Shown: positions 27,686-35,526, numbered from the stretch's first letter. The stretch is DNA of 64,000 nucleotides from Bacillota bacterium (GCA_023397475.1 JAEWUD010000049.1:28850-92849), one strand, 5' to 3'. Made by a program: numbers and translations. Notes: generated by a model not told the origin, from the letters alone.

Positions 27686-27865
27686 ATGGCTGACAAGACA
27701 CTTAATTGTAAGGATTGCGGCGCTGAGTTTGTTTTCACCGAGGGTGAGCAGGCTTTCTACGCTGAGAAGGGTTTCACAAATGAGCCCGTCCGTTGCCCTG
27801 ATTGCCGTCGTGCAAGAAAGCAGCAGCGCAACAACGACCGTTCATACGGCGACAACAGATGGTAA
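27686..27865 (+). CDS. Small zinc-ribbon protein (59 aa)
   Basis: Sequence begins MADKTLNCKDCGAEF and ends SYGDNRW. Two C-x-x-C pairs, CKDC and CPDC, about 33 residues apart form a zinc ribbon; the C-terminal third is Arg/Gln/Asn-rich and could touch nucleic acid. It belongs to a recognisable group of 50-90-residue zinc-ribbon proteins of unknown function in clostridia and other bacteria, sometimes linked to cold or stress expression. Strong SD (AAGGAGG), codon bias like that of eno, and a strong terminator indicate an abundantly expressed single gene. Confidence 0.88.
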   Translation: MADKTLNCKDCGAEFVFTEGEQAFYAEKGFTNEPVRCPDCRRARKQQRNNDRSYGDNRW

Positions 27866-27908
27866 TCATCTGATCTCGTCTTTGGCTAACCAGAGATTAT
27901 GAGATAGG

Positions 27909-27941
27909 TACCCCGGGCTTTCGAGTCCGGGGTATTTTTTT
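27909..27941 (+). terminator. Intrinsic terminator after the zinc-ribbon gene
   Basis: Stem TACCCCGG/CCGGGGTA with a 10-nt loop, followed by seven T. Confidence 0.92.
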
Positions 27942-27990
27942 GCCGCATTTTTGCCGTTGAATTTCTGATTCGCAAGGAGTATATTTTGTT

Positions 27991-28013
27991 AGCAGGCTAT
28001 TAATTAGCCTGCT
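27991..28013. promoter_or_regulatory. 23-bp palindrome upstream of the marR-ABC operon
   Basis: AGCAGGCTA (27991-27999), TTAAT, TAGCCTGCT (28005-28013). It lies about 104 bp before the MarR start. It may be an operator for the MarR protein, whose sites are commonly palindromes of this size. There is no T-run to make it a terminator. Confidence 0.45.
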
Positions 28014-28020
28014 TACTTTT

Positions 28021-28104
28021 ACAAGAAACTCGCGGACTGACATTTTCTCACGATAGGCATGAACAAGAAACTCGCGGACTTTCATTTTTCGCGATAGGTA
28101 TGGA
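28021..28104. repeat. Two tandem 42-bp imperfect repeats before marR
   Basis: Copies at 28021-28062 and 28063-28104 share ACAAGAAACTCGCGGACT, then a CATTTT tract and CACGATAGGCATG/CGCGATAGGTATG. The second copy ends in the SD region of the MarR gene. They fill the space between the palindrome and the start codon, so they lie in or just upstream of the leader. Confidence 0.75.
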
Positions 28105-28116
28105 AAGGATATCGAG

Positions 28117-28707
28117 ATGCATATGCAATGTCACGGGCAAGATGACGCAACTTGCAGCCCGGATTCTTCGATCGATCACGGCAGGCGTTGTTCTGCGCAG
28201 GAGTTTTCTGCGGGAGATGCGCCTCTTGTCATCTTCTCCCATCCCGATACGAAGCCTTCGGACTCGGCACTCTTCGGTTCGATGCTGATGTTTCACGCGG
28301 CGCAGGGCAAGGCCTTTTCGCGCCTTCTTCGCGAGGCCGCTCTTCACCCCGGACAGGTGATGCTGTGCCGCATCCTTGCGGAGTCGCCGAACTTGAGTCA
28401 GCGGGAGCTGGCGGAACGCGTCCGCATCACTCCGGCCACCGTTACGATTATGATTCAGAAGATGGAGAAAGCCGGTCTGATTGAGCGACGGGTCGACGGA
28501 AGCGATCAGCGCGTCACGAGAATCTCTCTGACGGAGCAAGGCCATCGTGCGGACGAGGATGCTTCCCGACTGATCGGCGGTTTTTTGAACGAAACCATCG
28601 GGCAATTGAGCCCTGAAGATAGCGAGGCATTTTCACGAATCCTCGCACAGCTTCATATACTGACCAAACAATACCAGACTCTGCATTGGGAGGATTCGGA
28701 CTCATGA
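28117..28707 (+). CDS. MarR-family regulator with extended N terminus
   Basis: 196 residues. The MarR winged-helix core occupies about residues 50-185 (LSQRELAERVRITPATVTIMIQKMEKAGLIERRVDGSDQRVTRISLTEQG, helix-turn-helix and wing). The first 48 residues are an unusual extension with three cysteines (CHG, ATC, RRC). SD AAAGGAT at 6 nt supports this long start, but a shorter start inside cannot be ruled out. The stop overlaps the first ABC gene (ATGA), so the regulator is likely encoded in the operon it represses and may respond to the exporter's substrates. Confidence 0.85.
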   Translation: MHMQCHGQDDATCSPDSSIDHGRRCSAQEFSAGDAPLVIFSHPDTKPSDSALFGSMLMFHAAQGKAFSRLLREAALHPGQVMLCRILAESPNLSQRELAERVRITPATVTIMIQKMEKAGLIERRVDGSDQRVTRISLTEQGHRADEDASRLIGGFLNETIGQLSPEDSEAFSRILAQLHILTKQYQTLHWEDSDS

Positions 28708-30437
28708 AAAATCTCCTCAAGTACTTCAAACCCTATATCGGACTTCTGCTCGTTCTGCTGCTTCTGCTCGTGATTCAGTCCATCACAGACCTCTATTTGC
28801 CTGAGCTCAACGCCGACATTATCAATGAGGGCATCGTCAAGATGGATACCGATTATATCTGGCGTACCGGAGGGATCATGCTCGGCATCACTCTGCTTCT
28901 GGGTTTTGCGAATATCGCCGTCGGATTTATCTCCGCGCGTGCTTCAATGGCCTTCGGCAAAGATCTTCGTGACGCTTTGTTCTCGAAGGTGGAGACCTTC
29001 TCCCTGCAGGAGCTCAATCAGTTCGGAACGCCGTCTCTGATCACAAGAACCAACAACGACGTTCAGCAGGTCGCGCAAGCCACGCTGATGTTCTTCCGGA
29101 TGATGGTCGCCGCACCGATTATGTGCGTCGGAGGTATCATCATGGCGGTACGGCAGGATGCGGAGCTCTCCCTTCTGATGGTCGTCATCGTCCCCGTGAT
29201 CCTGCTGGTTCTTTTCGTGTTGATGCGTATGGCTCTGCCGCTCTTCAAGACGCTGCAGAAGAAGACGGACCGCTTGAATCTTGTCGGTCGCGAGAAGCTC
29301 TCGGGCATTCGCGTCATTCGCGCTTTTCGCAAGGCAAAGTATGAGGAGGGACGGTTCGAAGAGGCGAATCAGGATCTGACGAACACCTCGCTACGGGTCC
29401 ACCGAATGATGGCGATCCTGATGCCGGTCCTGATGCTCGTGATGAACTTCTCGACGCTCGCGATCTACTGGTTTGGGGCCAAGCGCATCGACACCGGCGA
29501 GATGCCGATCGGAAATCTGTCCGCTTTCCTGATGTATATCATGCTCATCCTGTTCTCGATCATGATGGCGGCGATCATGTTCGTCATGATTCCCCGCGCC
29601 TCCGCTTCGGCCGATCGTATCAACGAAGTTCTCTCCGTTCAGCCGGCGATTCACGATCCGGAGAATCCGGTAAGCGACGAGTCACTCGGCGCTTTTCGCG
29701 AACTCTGCTTCGACGATGTCACCTTCGCGTATCCCGGAGCAGAAGAACCTGTGTTGTCGCATATCTCCTTCACAACGAAGCCGGGAGAGACGACGGCGAT
29801 TCTCGGCAGCACCGGTTCGGGTAAATCGACTCTCATCAACCTGATCCCGCGGTTCTACGATATCACGTCGGGCCGGATTCTTCTGAACGGCACCGATATC
29901 CGGGAGTTGTCGCAGGAGACCTTGCGCAATCGCGTCGGGTTCATCCCGCAGAAGGCATTCCTGTTCCAGGGGACTGTCGCATCCAATCTCCGTTATGGTA
30001 AGGAAGACGCGACCACCGAGGAAATGTGGCACGCGCTTCGCATTGCCCAGGCCGAGGAATTTGTAAACGAGATGCCGGACAAGCTCGAAGCCCCGATCGC
30101 ACAGGGCGGCGGCAATGTCTCCGGCGGCCAGAAACAGCGACTCGCAATCGCCCGCGCCTTGATCATGCGTCCGGACATCTATGTCTTCGACGACAGCTTC
30201 TCGGCTCTCGACTTCAAGACGGATGCGGATCTTCGAGAGGCCCTGCGACACGAGACGACCGACGCTGCCGTCCTAATCGTCGCGCAACGTGTCAGCACCG
30301 TCTTATCCGCCGACCGTATCCTCGTTCTCGACAACGGTACCGTCGTCGGTGACGGAACACACAAGGAACTGATGGCCTCCTGCGAGGTATATCGCGAGAT
30401 CGTCTATTCGCAGCTGTCTGAGGAGGAAATCGCATGA
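28704..30437 (+). CDS. ABC multidrug exporter half-transporter with degenerate ATP site
   Basis: 577 residues: six-helix exporter membrane domain, then an ATPase domain. Walker A GSTGSGKST and signature VSGGQKQR are canonical. The Walker B end reads YVFDDSFSALD, with Asp where the catalytic Glu should be. That marks the degenerate-site subunit of heterodimeric exporters such as BmrC/LmrC. ATGA overlaps join it to marR before it and to its partner after it. Confidence 0.92.
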   Translation: MKNLLKYFKPYIGLLLVLLLLLVIQSITDLYLPELNADIINEGIVKMDTDYIWRTGGIMLGITLLLGFANIAVGFISARASMAFGKDLRDALFSKVETFSLQELNQFGTPSLITRTNNDVQQVAQATLMFFRMMVAAPIMCVGGIIMAVRQDAELSLLMVVIVPVILLVLFVLMRMALPLFKTLQKKTDRLNLVGREKLSGIRVIRAFRKAKYEEGRFEEANQDLTNTSLRVHRMMAILMPVLMLVMNFSTLAIYWFGAKRIDTGEMPIGNLSAFLMYIMLILFSIMMAAIMFVMIPRASASADRINEVLSVQPAIHDPENPVSDESLGAFRELCFDDVTFAYPGAEEPVLSHISFTTKPGETTAILGSTGSGKSTLINLIPRFYDITSGRILLNGTDIRELSQETLRNRVGFIPQKAFLFQGTVASNLRYGKEDATTEEMWHALRIAQAEEFVNEMPDKLEAPIAQGGGNVSGGQKQRLAIARALIMRPDIYVFDDSFSALDFKTDADLREALRHETTDAAVLIVAQRVSTVLSADRILVLDNGTVVGDGTHKELMASCEVYREIVYSQLSEEEIA

Positions 30438-32350
30438 GCACAGAACATGAGAATAAAGCAAATCAGCCCACGCAGCGCAGAAGACCCGGCATGATGGGCC
30501 CTCCCGGCCACGGCGCGATGATGCCGGCGGAGAAGGCGAAGGATGCCAAGGGTACCCTCAAAAAGTTGGCGTCACGCATCCGCCCACAGGCCGCCGGAAT
30601 TATCCTTGTCCTCGTCATGGCAATCTTAAGCACGATCTTCTCGATCGCGGCTCCCAAGATTCTGGCCCAGGTCATGGACATCCTGATTGAAGGTTTCAAA
30701 CAGAAGTTTTTCAATCCGGCCGCGACCTTTGACTATCAGGCGATCGGCAACATCGCCCTGCAACTCTCCGTCATTTACCTGATCTCCTCCGGATTTAACT
30801 GGGTGACGCAATATACGATGGCCGGTATCTCGCAGCGAATTGTCTACGGACTTCGTCGCGATGTCGATCAGAAACTGTCGCGCTTACCGCTGAAGTTTTT
30901 CGACAATACGCCGCGCGGCGATATCTTAAGTCGTCTGACAAACGATATGGACAATATTGCGATGACCCTGCAGCAGAGCCTGACACAGTTGATCACCTCC
31001 GTCACGACCATCGTCGGCATCTTGATCATGATGCTCACGATCAATCCCTTCCTCACACTCGTCTGCCTGATCACGCTACCGATCGCCGCCGTCACAACGA
31101 TGCTGATCGCCAAGGTCTCACAGAAGAATTTCAAGGAGCAGTGGGACTCGACGGGGCGTCTCAACGGGCACATCGAAGAGATGTATTCCGGCCACAATAT
31201 TGTGAAGCTTTTCAATCATCAGGACGATGCGCGAAAAACCTTTGACGAGGAGAATGAGAAACTCTTTGTCTCAAGCTACAAAGCGCAGGCTGTCTCCGGA
31301 ATTATCATGCCAGCGATGAACTTCATCAACAATTGCAACTATGTCCTGATCTGCGTGCTCGGTGGTGTCCGCGTAATCAGCGGCGAGATGACCCTGGGCG
31401 ATGTCACCGCCTTTATCGCCTACTCCAAACAGTTCACGCAGCCGATCGCCCAGACGGCGAGTATCATGAACACCCTGCAGTCGACAATCGCCTCTGCGGA
31501 ACGCGTATTCAGTCTGCTTGAGGAATCTGAGGAAGTCTCCGAGAGCGCCGATGCGAAAACACCTGCATCCTATGAAGGACACATCTCGTTCGACCATATC
31601 CGCTTCCGTTATCGTCCGGAAACCGAACTGATCGAGGACATGAGCCTTGATGTATTACCCGGCCAAACGGTTGCCATCGTCGGCCCGACCGGCGCGGGAA
31701 AGACGACGCTGGTCAATCTCCTGATGCGCTTCTACGAACTTGACGGAGGAACCATTCGACTCGACGGGACCGATATTAAGGATCTTACGCGCGACGGTCT
31801 CCGTGCCGGCTTCGGCATGGTTCTGCAAGATACCTGGTTGTTCAACGGAACCATTCGCGACAATATCGCGTACGGTATAACCGCGACGTACGAGGGCCAA
31901 GGGGCAGCCCCTGCCGTCCGTGAGGAGGATATCCTCCGGGCTTCCCGCGCCGCGTATGTCGATCACTTCGTCAAGACACTTCCCGATGGGTACGACACAG
32001 TCCTGAACGATGATGCCTCCAATATTTCGCAAGGACAGAAGCAGCTCCTGACCATCGCTCGCGCCTTCCTGGCGGATCCCAACATTCTTATTCTCGATGA
32101 GGCGACCTCTTCGGTCGACACCCGAACCGAGAGTCTGATCCAGAAAGCGATGGCCAAGTTGATGACGGGCCGCACGAGCTTCGTCATCGCACACCGCCTT
32201 TCCACCATCCGCGACGCCGACATCATCCTCGTGATGAAGCACGGCAACATCGTCGAGACAGGAAACCATGTCGAATTGCTCGCGAAGGGCGGCTTCTATG
32301 CGGAGCTTTACAACAGCCAGTTCAATTCGGGACTTTCTGAAGCGATCTGA
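30434..32350 (+). CDS. ABC multidrug exporter half-transporter, catalytic partner
   Basis: 638 residues. A Met/Gly/Pro-rich N-terminal leader (about residues 15-35) precedes six membrane helices and an ATPase domain with Walker A GPTGAGKTT and canonical Walker B ILILDEATSSVD. The signature is altered to ISQGQKQ. The two subunits therefore complement each other: this subunit's Walker motifs pair with the normal signature of its partner to form the active site, and the other site is degenerate. This is the BmrCD/LmrCD/TM287-288 design. Substrates are unknown. Confidence 0.92.
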   Translation: MSTEHENKANQPTQRRRPGMMGPPGHGAMMPAEKAKDAKGTLKKLASRIRPQAAGIILVLVMAILSTIFSIAAPKILAQVMDILIEGFKQKFFNPAATFDYQAIGNIALQLSVIYLISSGFNWVTQYTMAGISQRIVYGLRRDVDQKLSRLPLKFFDNTPRGDILSRLTNDMDNIAMTLQQSLTQLITSVTTIVGILIMMLTINPFLTLVCLITLPIAAVTTMLIAKVSQKNFKEQWDSTGRLNGHIEEMYSGHNIVKLFNHQDDARKTFDEENEKLFVSSYKAQAVSGIIMPAMNFINNCNYVLICVLGGVRVISGEMTLGDVTAFIAYSKQFTQPIAQTASIMNTLQSTIASAERVFSLLEESEEVSESADAKTPASYEGHISFDHIRFRYRPETELIEDMSLDVLPGQTVAIVGPTGAGKTTLVNLLMRFYELDGGTIRLDGTDIKDLTRDGLRAGFGMVLQDTWLFNGTIRDNIAYGITATYEGQGAAPAVREEDILRASRAAYVDHFVKTLPDGYDTVLNDDASNISQGQKQLLTIARAFLADPNILILDEATSSVDTRTESLIQKAMAKLMTGRTSFVIAHRLSTIRDADIILVMKHGNIVETGNHVELLAKGGFYAELYNSQFNSGLSEAI

Positions 32351-32425
32351 TGTGTCAAAATTCCTTGCTTTCTGGCCCCAAACGTTTATAATGGTTTTTA
32401 GTATGGGGATTTCGGAGGAGGACGT

Positions 32426-32677
32426 ATGGCTAAGGATTATCTCAATAACAGTAGCACAGTAACGATCAGCGAGTGGATCATCGCGTATCTTATCATGATG
32501 GTGCCGATTCTGAATATCATTGTTCTTCTGAAATGGAGTCTCAGCGATCAGATCAAGCCTTCGAAGTCCAGCTGGGCGAAGATGCAGTTGATTCTTATGG
32601 TGATCGGACTTCTGCTCGGAGGCACCTATCTTCTCTTCTATACCATCTCCGCCGGAGCGATCAGTCAACTCCAATAA
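32426..32677 (+). CDS. Small membrane protein, paralogue 1 (83 aa)
   Basis: Two predicted membrane helices (about residues 14-37 and 52-75) separated by a basic loop (SDQIKPSKSSWAK). SD GGAGGAGG before ATG; a -10 TATAAT (32387-32392) with TTGCTT 16 nt upstream serves as promoter. It resembles the protein at 32886 in length and layout: a ...TISEWI/TMGDWI... start, two helices, and a K-rich loop with -SxxxWAKM/-SKRNYARA-. No function is recognised. Confidence 0.8.
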   Translation: MAKDYLNNSSTVTISEWIIAYLIMMVPILNIIVLLKWSLSDQIKPSKSSWAKMQLILMVIGLLLGGTYLLFYTISAGAISQLQ

Positions 32678-32704
32678 TCCATGTACAAGTAGTGTGCAAA
32701 TAAG

Positions 32705-32734
32705 GACGTCCGATTTTCTTCGGACGTCTTTTTT
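32705..32734 (+). terminator. Intrinsic terminator after small membrane protein 1
   Basis: Stem GACGTCCG/CGGACGTC with loop ATTTTCTT, followed by six T. Confidence 0.92.
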
Positions 32735-32763
32735 CTCGCGAAAAGTATCCCTCTCAAGATATC

Positions 32764-32790
32764 TCGAGGAAAGCAACATGCTTTCCTCGA
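32764..32790. repeat. 11-bp inverted repeat between the two small membrane protein genes
   Basis: TCGAGGAAAGC-AACAT-GCTTTCCTCGA, perfect. Only a short ATTTC follows, so it is a poor terminator. It lies 32 bp upstream of the -35 box of the next gene (TTGATT 32822-32827, -10 TAGGAT 32845-32850), where an operator would fit. Confidence 0.5.
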
Positions 32791-32885
32791 TTTCGCGAAC
32801 GTGTTTCCTTGCATATGTCATTTGATTTTTGTATAGTTACAGCATAGGATATCGTGTATTAACACGAAAATGAGGGGGTAGGAAT

Positions 32886-33152
32886 ATGTCAGATATCTCA
32901 AACTCGCAGAACGATCAGATTGTTACTATGGGCGACTGGATCATCACCTTTATCTTGAGTGGAATTCCGGTTGTCGGATTCATCATGATTCTTGTATGGG
33001 CCTTCGGTGGCGGAGCAAAGCTTTCGAAGAGAAATTACGCTCGTGCCGCTCTGATCTTCGGTCTTATCGTCGGATTCATCTCCGTCATCTTCAGCCTCAT
33101 CTTCTCTACGGCATTCGCAGCGATCCTTTCTCAGATTCCCACAAGCTATTAA
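32886..33152 (+). CDS. Small membrane protein, paralogue 2 (88 aa)
   Basis: Two predicted membrane helices (about residues 18-42 and 53-80) joined by a short basic loop (GGGAKLSKRNYAR). It shares the layout of the 83-residue protein upstream. It has its own promoter (TTGATT-17-TAGGAT), and each paralogue has its own terminator-like element, so they are separately controlled. No known domain is seen. Two-helix proteins of this size can be stress-response or transporter-modulating proteins; nothing here decides that. Confidence 0.8.
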   Translation: MSDISNSQNDQIVTMGDWIITFILSGIPVVGFIMILVWAFGGGAKLSKRNYARAALIFGLIVGFISVIFSLIFSTAFAAILSQIPTSY

Positions 33153-33207
33153 TATCCAGGCTATCCGCCAGTAAGATTGATCATCAAAACCGTTAACGAT
33201 CTGAACG

Positions 33208-33293
33208 TAAGAACCCTAATGCGACATTCTCTCATCACCTGTTGCTTACCAGGCAACCGATGGGTTAAAGAGGATCATGCATCGGGGTTCTTA
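33208..33293 (+). ncRNA. Branched hairpin element of unknown class
   Basis: Outer stem TAAGAACCC (33208-33216)/GGGTTCTTA (33285-33293) continues after a 2x2 internal loop with ATGC/GCAT. Inside are CATC/GATG and GTTGC-TTACCAG-GCAAC (33241-33257). It is followed by TTTTC. It could act as a long terminator for the upstream gene (both strands would form it) or be a small structured RNA. It does not match a riboswitch class that I recognise. Confidence 0.45.
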
Positions 33294-33320
33294 TTTTCAT
33301 TACGATCATTATCGGCTTTC

Positions 33321-34118
33321 TTACTCGGGCATTTCAAAATCCTTGTCCGTAAGATTCGGATAGATGTCATGGATCGGTGCAAAATCCGTGACCTTGCTTC
33401 CATCCAGATGGAGACCTGTAAGTTTGAGATCGGATATCGGAGATAAATCCGCAACGAGTGTATTGTCTATGTACAACGTAGTAAGGTCCTTCAATTCTGC
33501 CAGCACTGTCAAATCCTCGAATGTTGACCAGGATATGAAGAGCGTCTGCAGGTTTGTTAACTTGCTCAGCGGACGATAATCCGTCGCCTGACAGTTAAAA
33601 ATGCTCAAAAACCGCAAATTCACCAACGCATTGAGAGTCGAAATATCCGTGATATTGTTGCCGCCCAAGGCGAGACTATGTAGTTTTGTAAGCCCCGCTA
33701 GAGGGCTGATATCCGTGATCGCATGAAATTGCAGTTCCAGACGTTCCAGATTCACAAAATACGTAAGACAGGAGATGTCTTGAATCTTCGTCTCGACCGG
33801 TGCCTCAGGATCCCATTCGGCATCCAATAATAGCTCCGTGACTGTAGCGGCTTCTTCCGTCGTGATGTCTCCGGTAGGTTTGTCCATCGCCTCGCGAATC
33901 CCTTCTTCGAGAATCGGATCGGAGAAAATAACAATATCCGTCTTTGATGACGTCGATACTTCTGTTGCTGTCGTTTGATTTGCGGATAAACTCGTTTGGT
34001 CTGAACCTGATTCGGGCTGAATAGATGAAGTCATCGATTCTCCGGTATCCGTTGTACCGCACGCGCTCATCGACAATAGAATAACGATCATGAATGCGAA
34101 AAAAACGACTCTTCTCAT
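33321..34118 (-). CDS. Leucine-rich-repeat lipoprotein
   Basis: 265 residues. Signal peptide with lipobox MSAC (about residues 16-20), a Ser/Thr-rich spacer, then about six LRR units of the internalin/SDS22 type (LERLELQFHAITDISPL, LHSLALGGNNITDIS, LRFLSIFN, LQTLFIS, LTTLYIDN, LTGLHLDG). It is exposed on the cell surface and probably binds a protein partner. SD GGAGGG fixes the ATG at 34118. No LPXTG or other anchor is seen. Another protein with an LRR-like end is at 60917-61573. Confidence 0.85.
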   Translation of the reverse strand: MRRVVFFAFMIVILLSMSACGTTDTGESMTSSIQPESGSDQTSLSANQTTATEVSTSSKTDIVIFSDPILEEGIREAMDKPTGDITTEEAATVTELLLDAEWDPEAPVETKIQDISCLTYFVNLERLELQFHAITDISPLAGLTKLHSLALGGNNITDISTLNALVNLRFLSIFNCQATDYRPLSKLTNLQTLFISWSTFEDLTVLAELKDLTTLYIDNTLVADLSPISDLKLTGLHLDGSKVTDFAPIHDIYPNLTDKDFEMPE

Positions 34119-34198
34119 ACAGGCCCTCCTAACTGACAGCCAGAAAAACACCTCTTCCTAATCGAATTATATCACAGAGCCATATGTCGATTTTTGAC

Positions 34199-34227
34199 TT
34201 GACACGAAGCCTCTTCCCTAGGATAAT
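34199..34227 (+). promoter_or_regulatory. Promoter of tRNA-Ala
   Basis: Consensus -35 TTGACA (34199-34204), 17 nt, -10 GATAAT (34222-34227), 15 bp before the tRNA. Confidence 0.85.
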
Positions 34228-34242
34228 AAGTCTTGTTGATTT

Positions 34243-34318
34243 GGGGCATTAGCTCAGTTGGGAGAGCGCTTGCTTCGCATGTAAGAGGTCGTGGGTTCGA
34301 CTCCCATATGCTCCACCA
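34243..34318 (+). tRNA. tRNA-Ala, anticodon CGC
   Basis: 76 nt with encoded CCA. Acceptor stem GGGGCAT/ATGCTCC contains the G3-U70 pair that identifies alanine tRNAs. D arm GCTC-AGTTGGGA-GAGC; anticodon stem CTTGC/GTAAG with loop TTCGCAT; T arm with GTTCGACTC. It reads GCG codons. Confidence 0.96.
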
Positions 34319-34324
34319 GATCGA

Positions 34325-34402
34325 AAACCCCTTTCTCGGCGTTCAGACAGTCCTCGGATCGTAACCGATCCTGCGGAACTCCGGCGAGAAAGGGGTTTCT
34401 CT
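34325..34402 (+). terminator. Terminator of tRNA-Ala
   Basis: A 14-bp stem AAACCCCTTTCTCG (34325-34338)/CGAGAAAGGGGTTT (34385-34398) with a 46-nt loop that can fold a further hairpin (GGATCG/CGATCC), followed by CTCTCTTTTA. Confidence 0.85.
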
Positions 34403-34589
34403 CTTTTATTAGTGCATACCGCAACATTAATATACTTGATCACAGTATATTTAATATTACATGTATTATCCAATTTAAACACATAATGTATGAAGTCTGA
34501 CAAATAGATAATCAAGAATTGTGATACATATCTGATTTTTATCATATAATCCAATTGCAAATCAATAAATGTTTCCATATATTATACTT
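34403..34589. other. AT-rich intergenic stretch with the promoter of the RNA/NYN locus
   Basis: No gene is seen. Near its end are -35 TTGCAA (34555-34560), a 17-nt spacer and -10 TATATT (34578-34583), which would start a transcript close to 34590. Confidence 0.6.
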
Positions 34590-34750
34590 ATGGATCGTGA
34601 TGCCGAGTATTTCGGAGTTGATTCACAAGGGGTTGCGCTCTGGCGGACATGGTGGTAACATTATTTTGCAACGTAATGTTGCCTTCAGTAACCTCTTGTC
34701 GAAAAAGCTCTTCCGATTGTCTGGAAGCAGCCAACAACAAGAGGTTTTTT
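34590..34750 (+). ncRNA. Structured leader or small RNA before the NYN gene
   Basis: The predicted transcript folds as follows. First a nested hairpin GTGA (34597-34600), CCGA/TCGG, TCAC (34623-34626). Then hairpin GGTAACATTA (34654-34663)/TAATGTTGCC (34674-34683). The loop of the second holds GCAAC (34668-34672), which can pair with GTTGC (34632-34636) upstream to make a pseudoknot. A strong terminator follows (34690-34750), then directly the SD and ATG of the NYN gene. A promoter-RNA-terminator-nuclease order is the plan of type III toxin-antitoxin loci, but the tandem repeats typical of their RNAs are not seen. A T-box leader was considered and not supported. Confidence 0.5.
34690..34750 (+). 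terminator. Intrinsic terminator between the structured RNA and the NYN gene
   Basis: Outer stem AACCTCTTGT (34690-34699)/ACAAGAGGTT (34737-34746) with an inner CTTCC/GGAAG hairpin, followed by a run of T (34745-34750). The SD GGAGG starts only 6 nt later, so expression of the gene needs read-through. Confidence 0.85.
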
Positions 34751-34764
34751 GCTGAGGAGGATTT

Positions 34765-35526
34765 ATGAGAATCGCAATAATGATTGATGGTGCGTTTTTT
34801 CTTAAGAGAGCACATCATTATTGGGGAGATTTGCCACCTAAAAGAATGTCTGTTATGCTTTTTAAGTATTGTCAGTCGCATGTCAGGCACTCAAGCGAGC
34901 GCGGAGACAAGTGTGACTTGTATCGAATTTTTTTCTATGATTGCCCTCCGCCTAATATTAAAATTCATCACCCTGTCACCAAGAAAATAATAATGTTTGG
35001 CAATAGCGAGTCAGCAAATTGGCGAAGGGAATTACATCAAGAACTTAGAGGTCTCAGAAAGTTTGCTTTACGACTCGGGCAAATCGATGAGAGCAATCCA
35101 ACATGGAAAATCTCCGGTCAAACGGTGAAAGATATTTGTTCAGCTAAGAAAAAAGCAGAGGATCTCACCGAAGCTGACGTCAAACTCGATATAAGGCAGA
35201 AGGGTGTCGATATGCGCATCGGTCTTGATATCGCATCTGTTACGTTTAAAAAGCAAGCAGACCAAATTATACTAATATCTGGAGATAGTGATTTTGTCCC
35301 CGCAGCAAAACTATCTCGTCGAGAGGGCATAGATTTCATTCTTGATTCTATGAATCAGAAGGTCAAGCCAGAGTTACACGAGCACATCGATGGTTTATTC
35401 TCTGTTGTCGGAAATGATGGTAAACTTAAATTTCCACAACCAGATGAGCAAAGACGGAAACACTATTCACCTTGTACATCGAAGACTCCAGTTCTTCCCA
35501 AGACAGCGGTCGTTACTCCTGATTAG
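34765..35526 (+). CDS. NYN-domain (PIN-like) protein, probable ribonuclease
   Basis: 253 residues. The N terminus IAIMIDGAFF gives the first acidic residue of the NYN/PIN active site. A middle Asp lies in KGVDMRIGLDI, and ISGDSDFVPAAKL supplies the third acidic cluster. These are the metal-binding residues of NYN (LabA/DUF88) nucleases. The last 45 residues are low-complexity and polar. Codons are AT-rich compared with flanking genes, and the gene sits beside a tRNA, both signs of horizontal transfer. Transcription comes through the structured RNA and terminator upstream. SD GAGGAGG at 5 nt. Confidence 0.85.
   Translation: MRIAIMIDGAFFLKRAHHYWGDLPPKRMSVMLFKYCQSHVRHSSERGDKCDLYRIFFYDCPPPNIKIHHPVTKKIIMFGNSESANWRRELHQELRGLRKFALRLGQIDESNPTWKISGQTVKDICSAKKKAEDLTEADVKLDIRQKGVDMRIGLDIASVTFKKQADQIILISGDSDFVPAAKLSRREGIDFILDSMNQKVKPELHEHIDGLFSVVGNDGKLKFPQPDEQRRKHYSPCTSKTPVLPKTAVVTPD

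Noticed and set aside
27897..28085. 62-residue minus-strand reading frame containing a repeated VREFLV
   Set aside because: The repetition only reflects the 42-bp DNA repeats; the frame overlaps the preceding gene's terminator and reaches almost to the MarR start.
34249..34578. 109-residue minus-strand reading frame over the tRNA
   Set aside because: Antisense to tRNA-Ala and its terminator; no domain and no SD.
34590..34750. T-box riboswitch
   Set aside because: GGTGGTAAC faintly resembles the T-box core, but the following bases differ, there is no recognisable specifier stem, and the downstream gene is a nuclease rather than an amino-acid or tRNA-charging gene.
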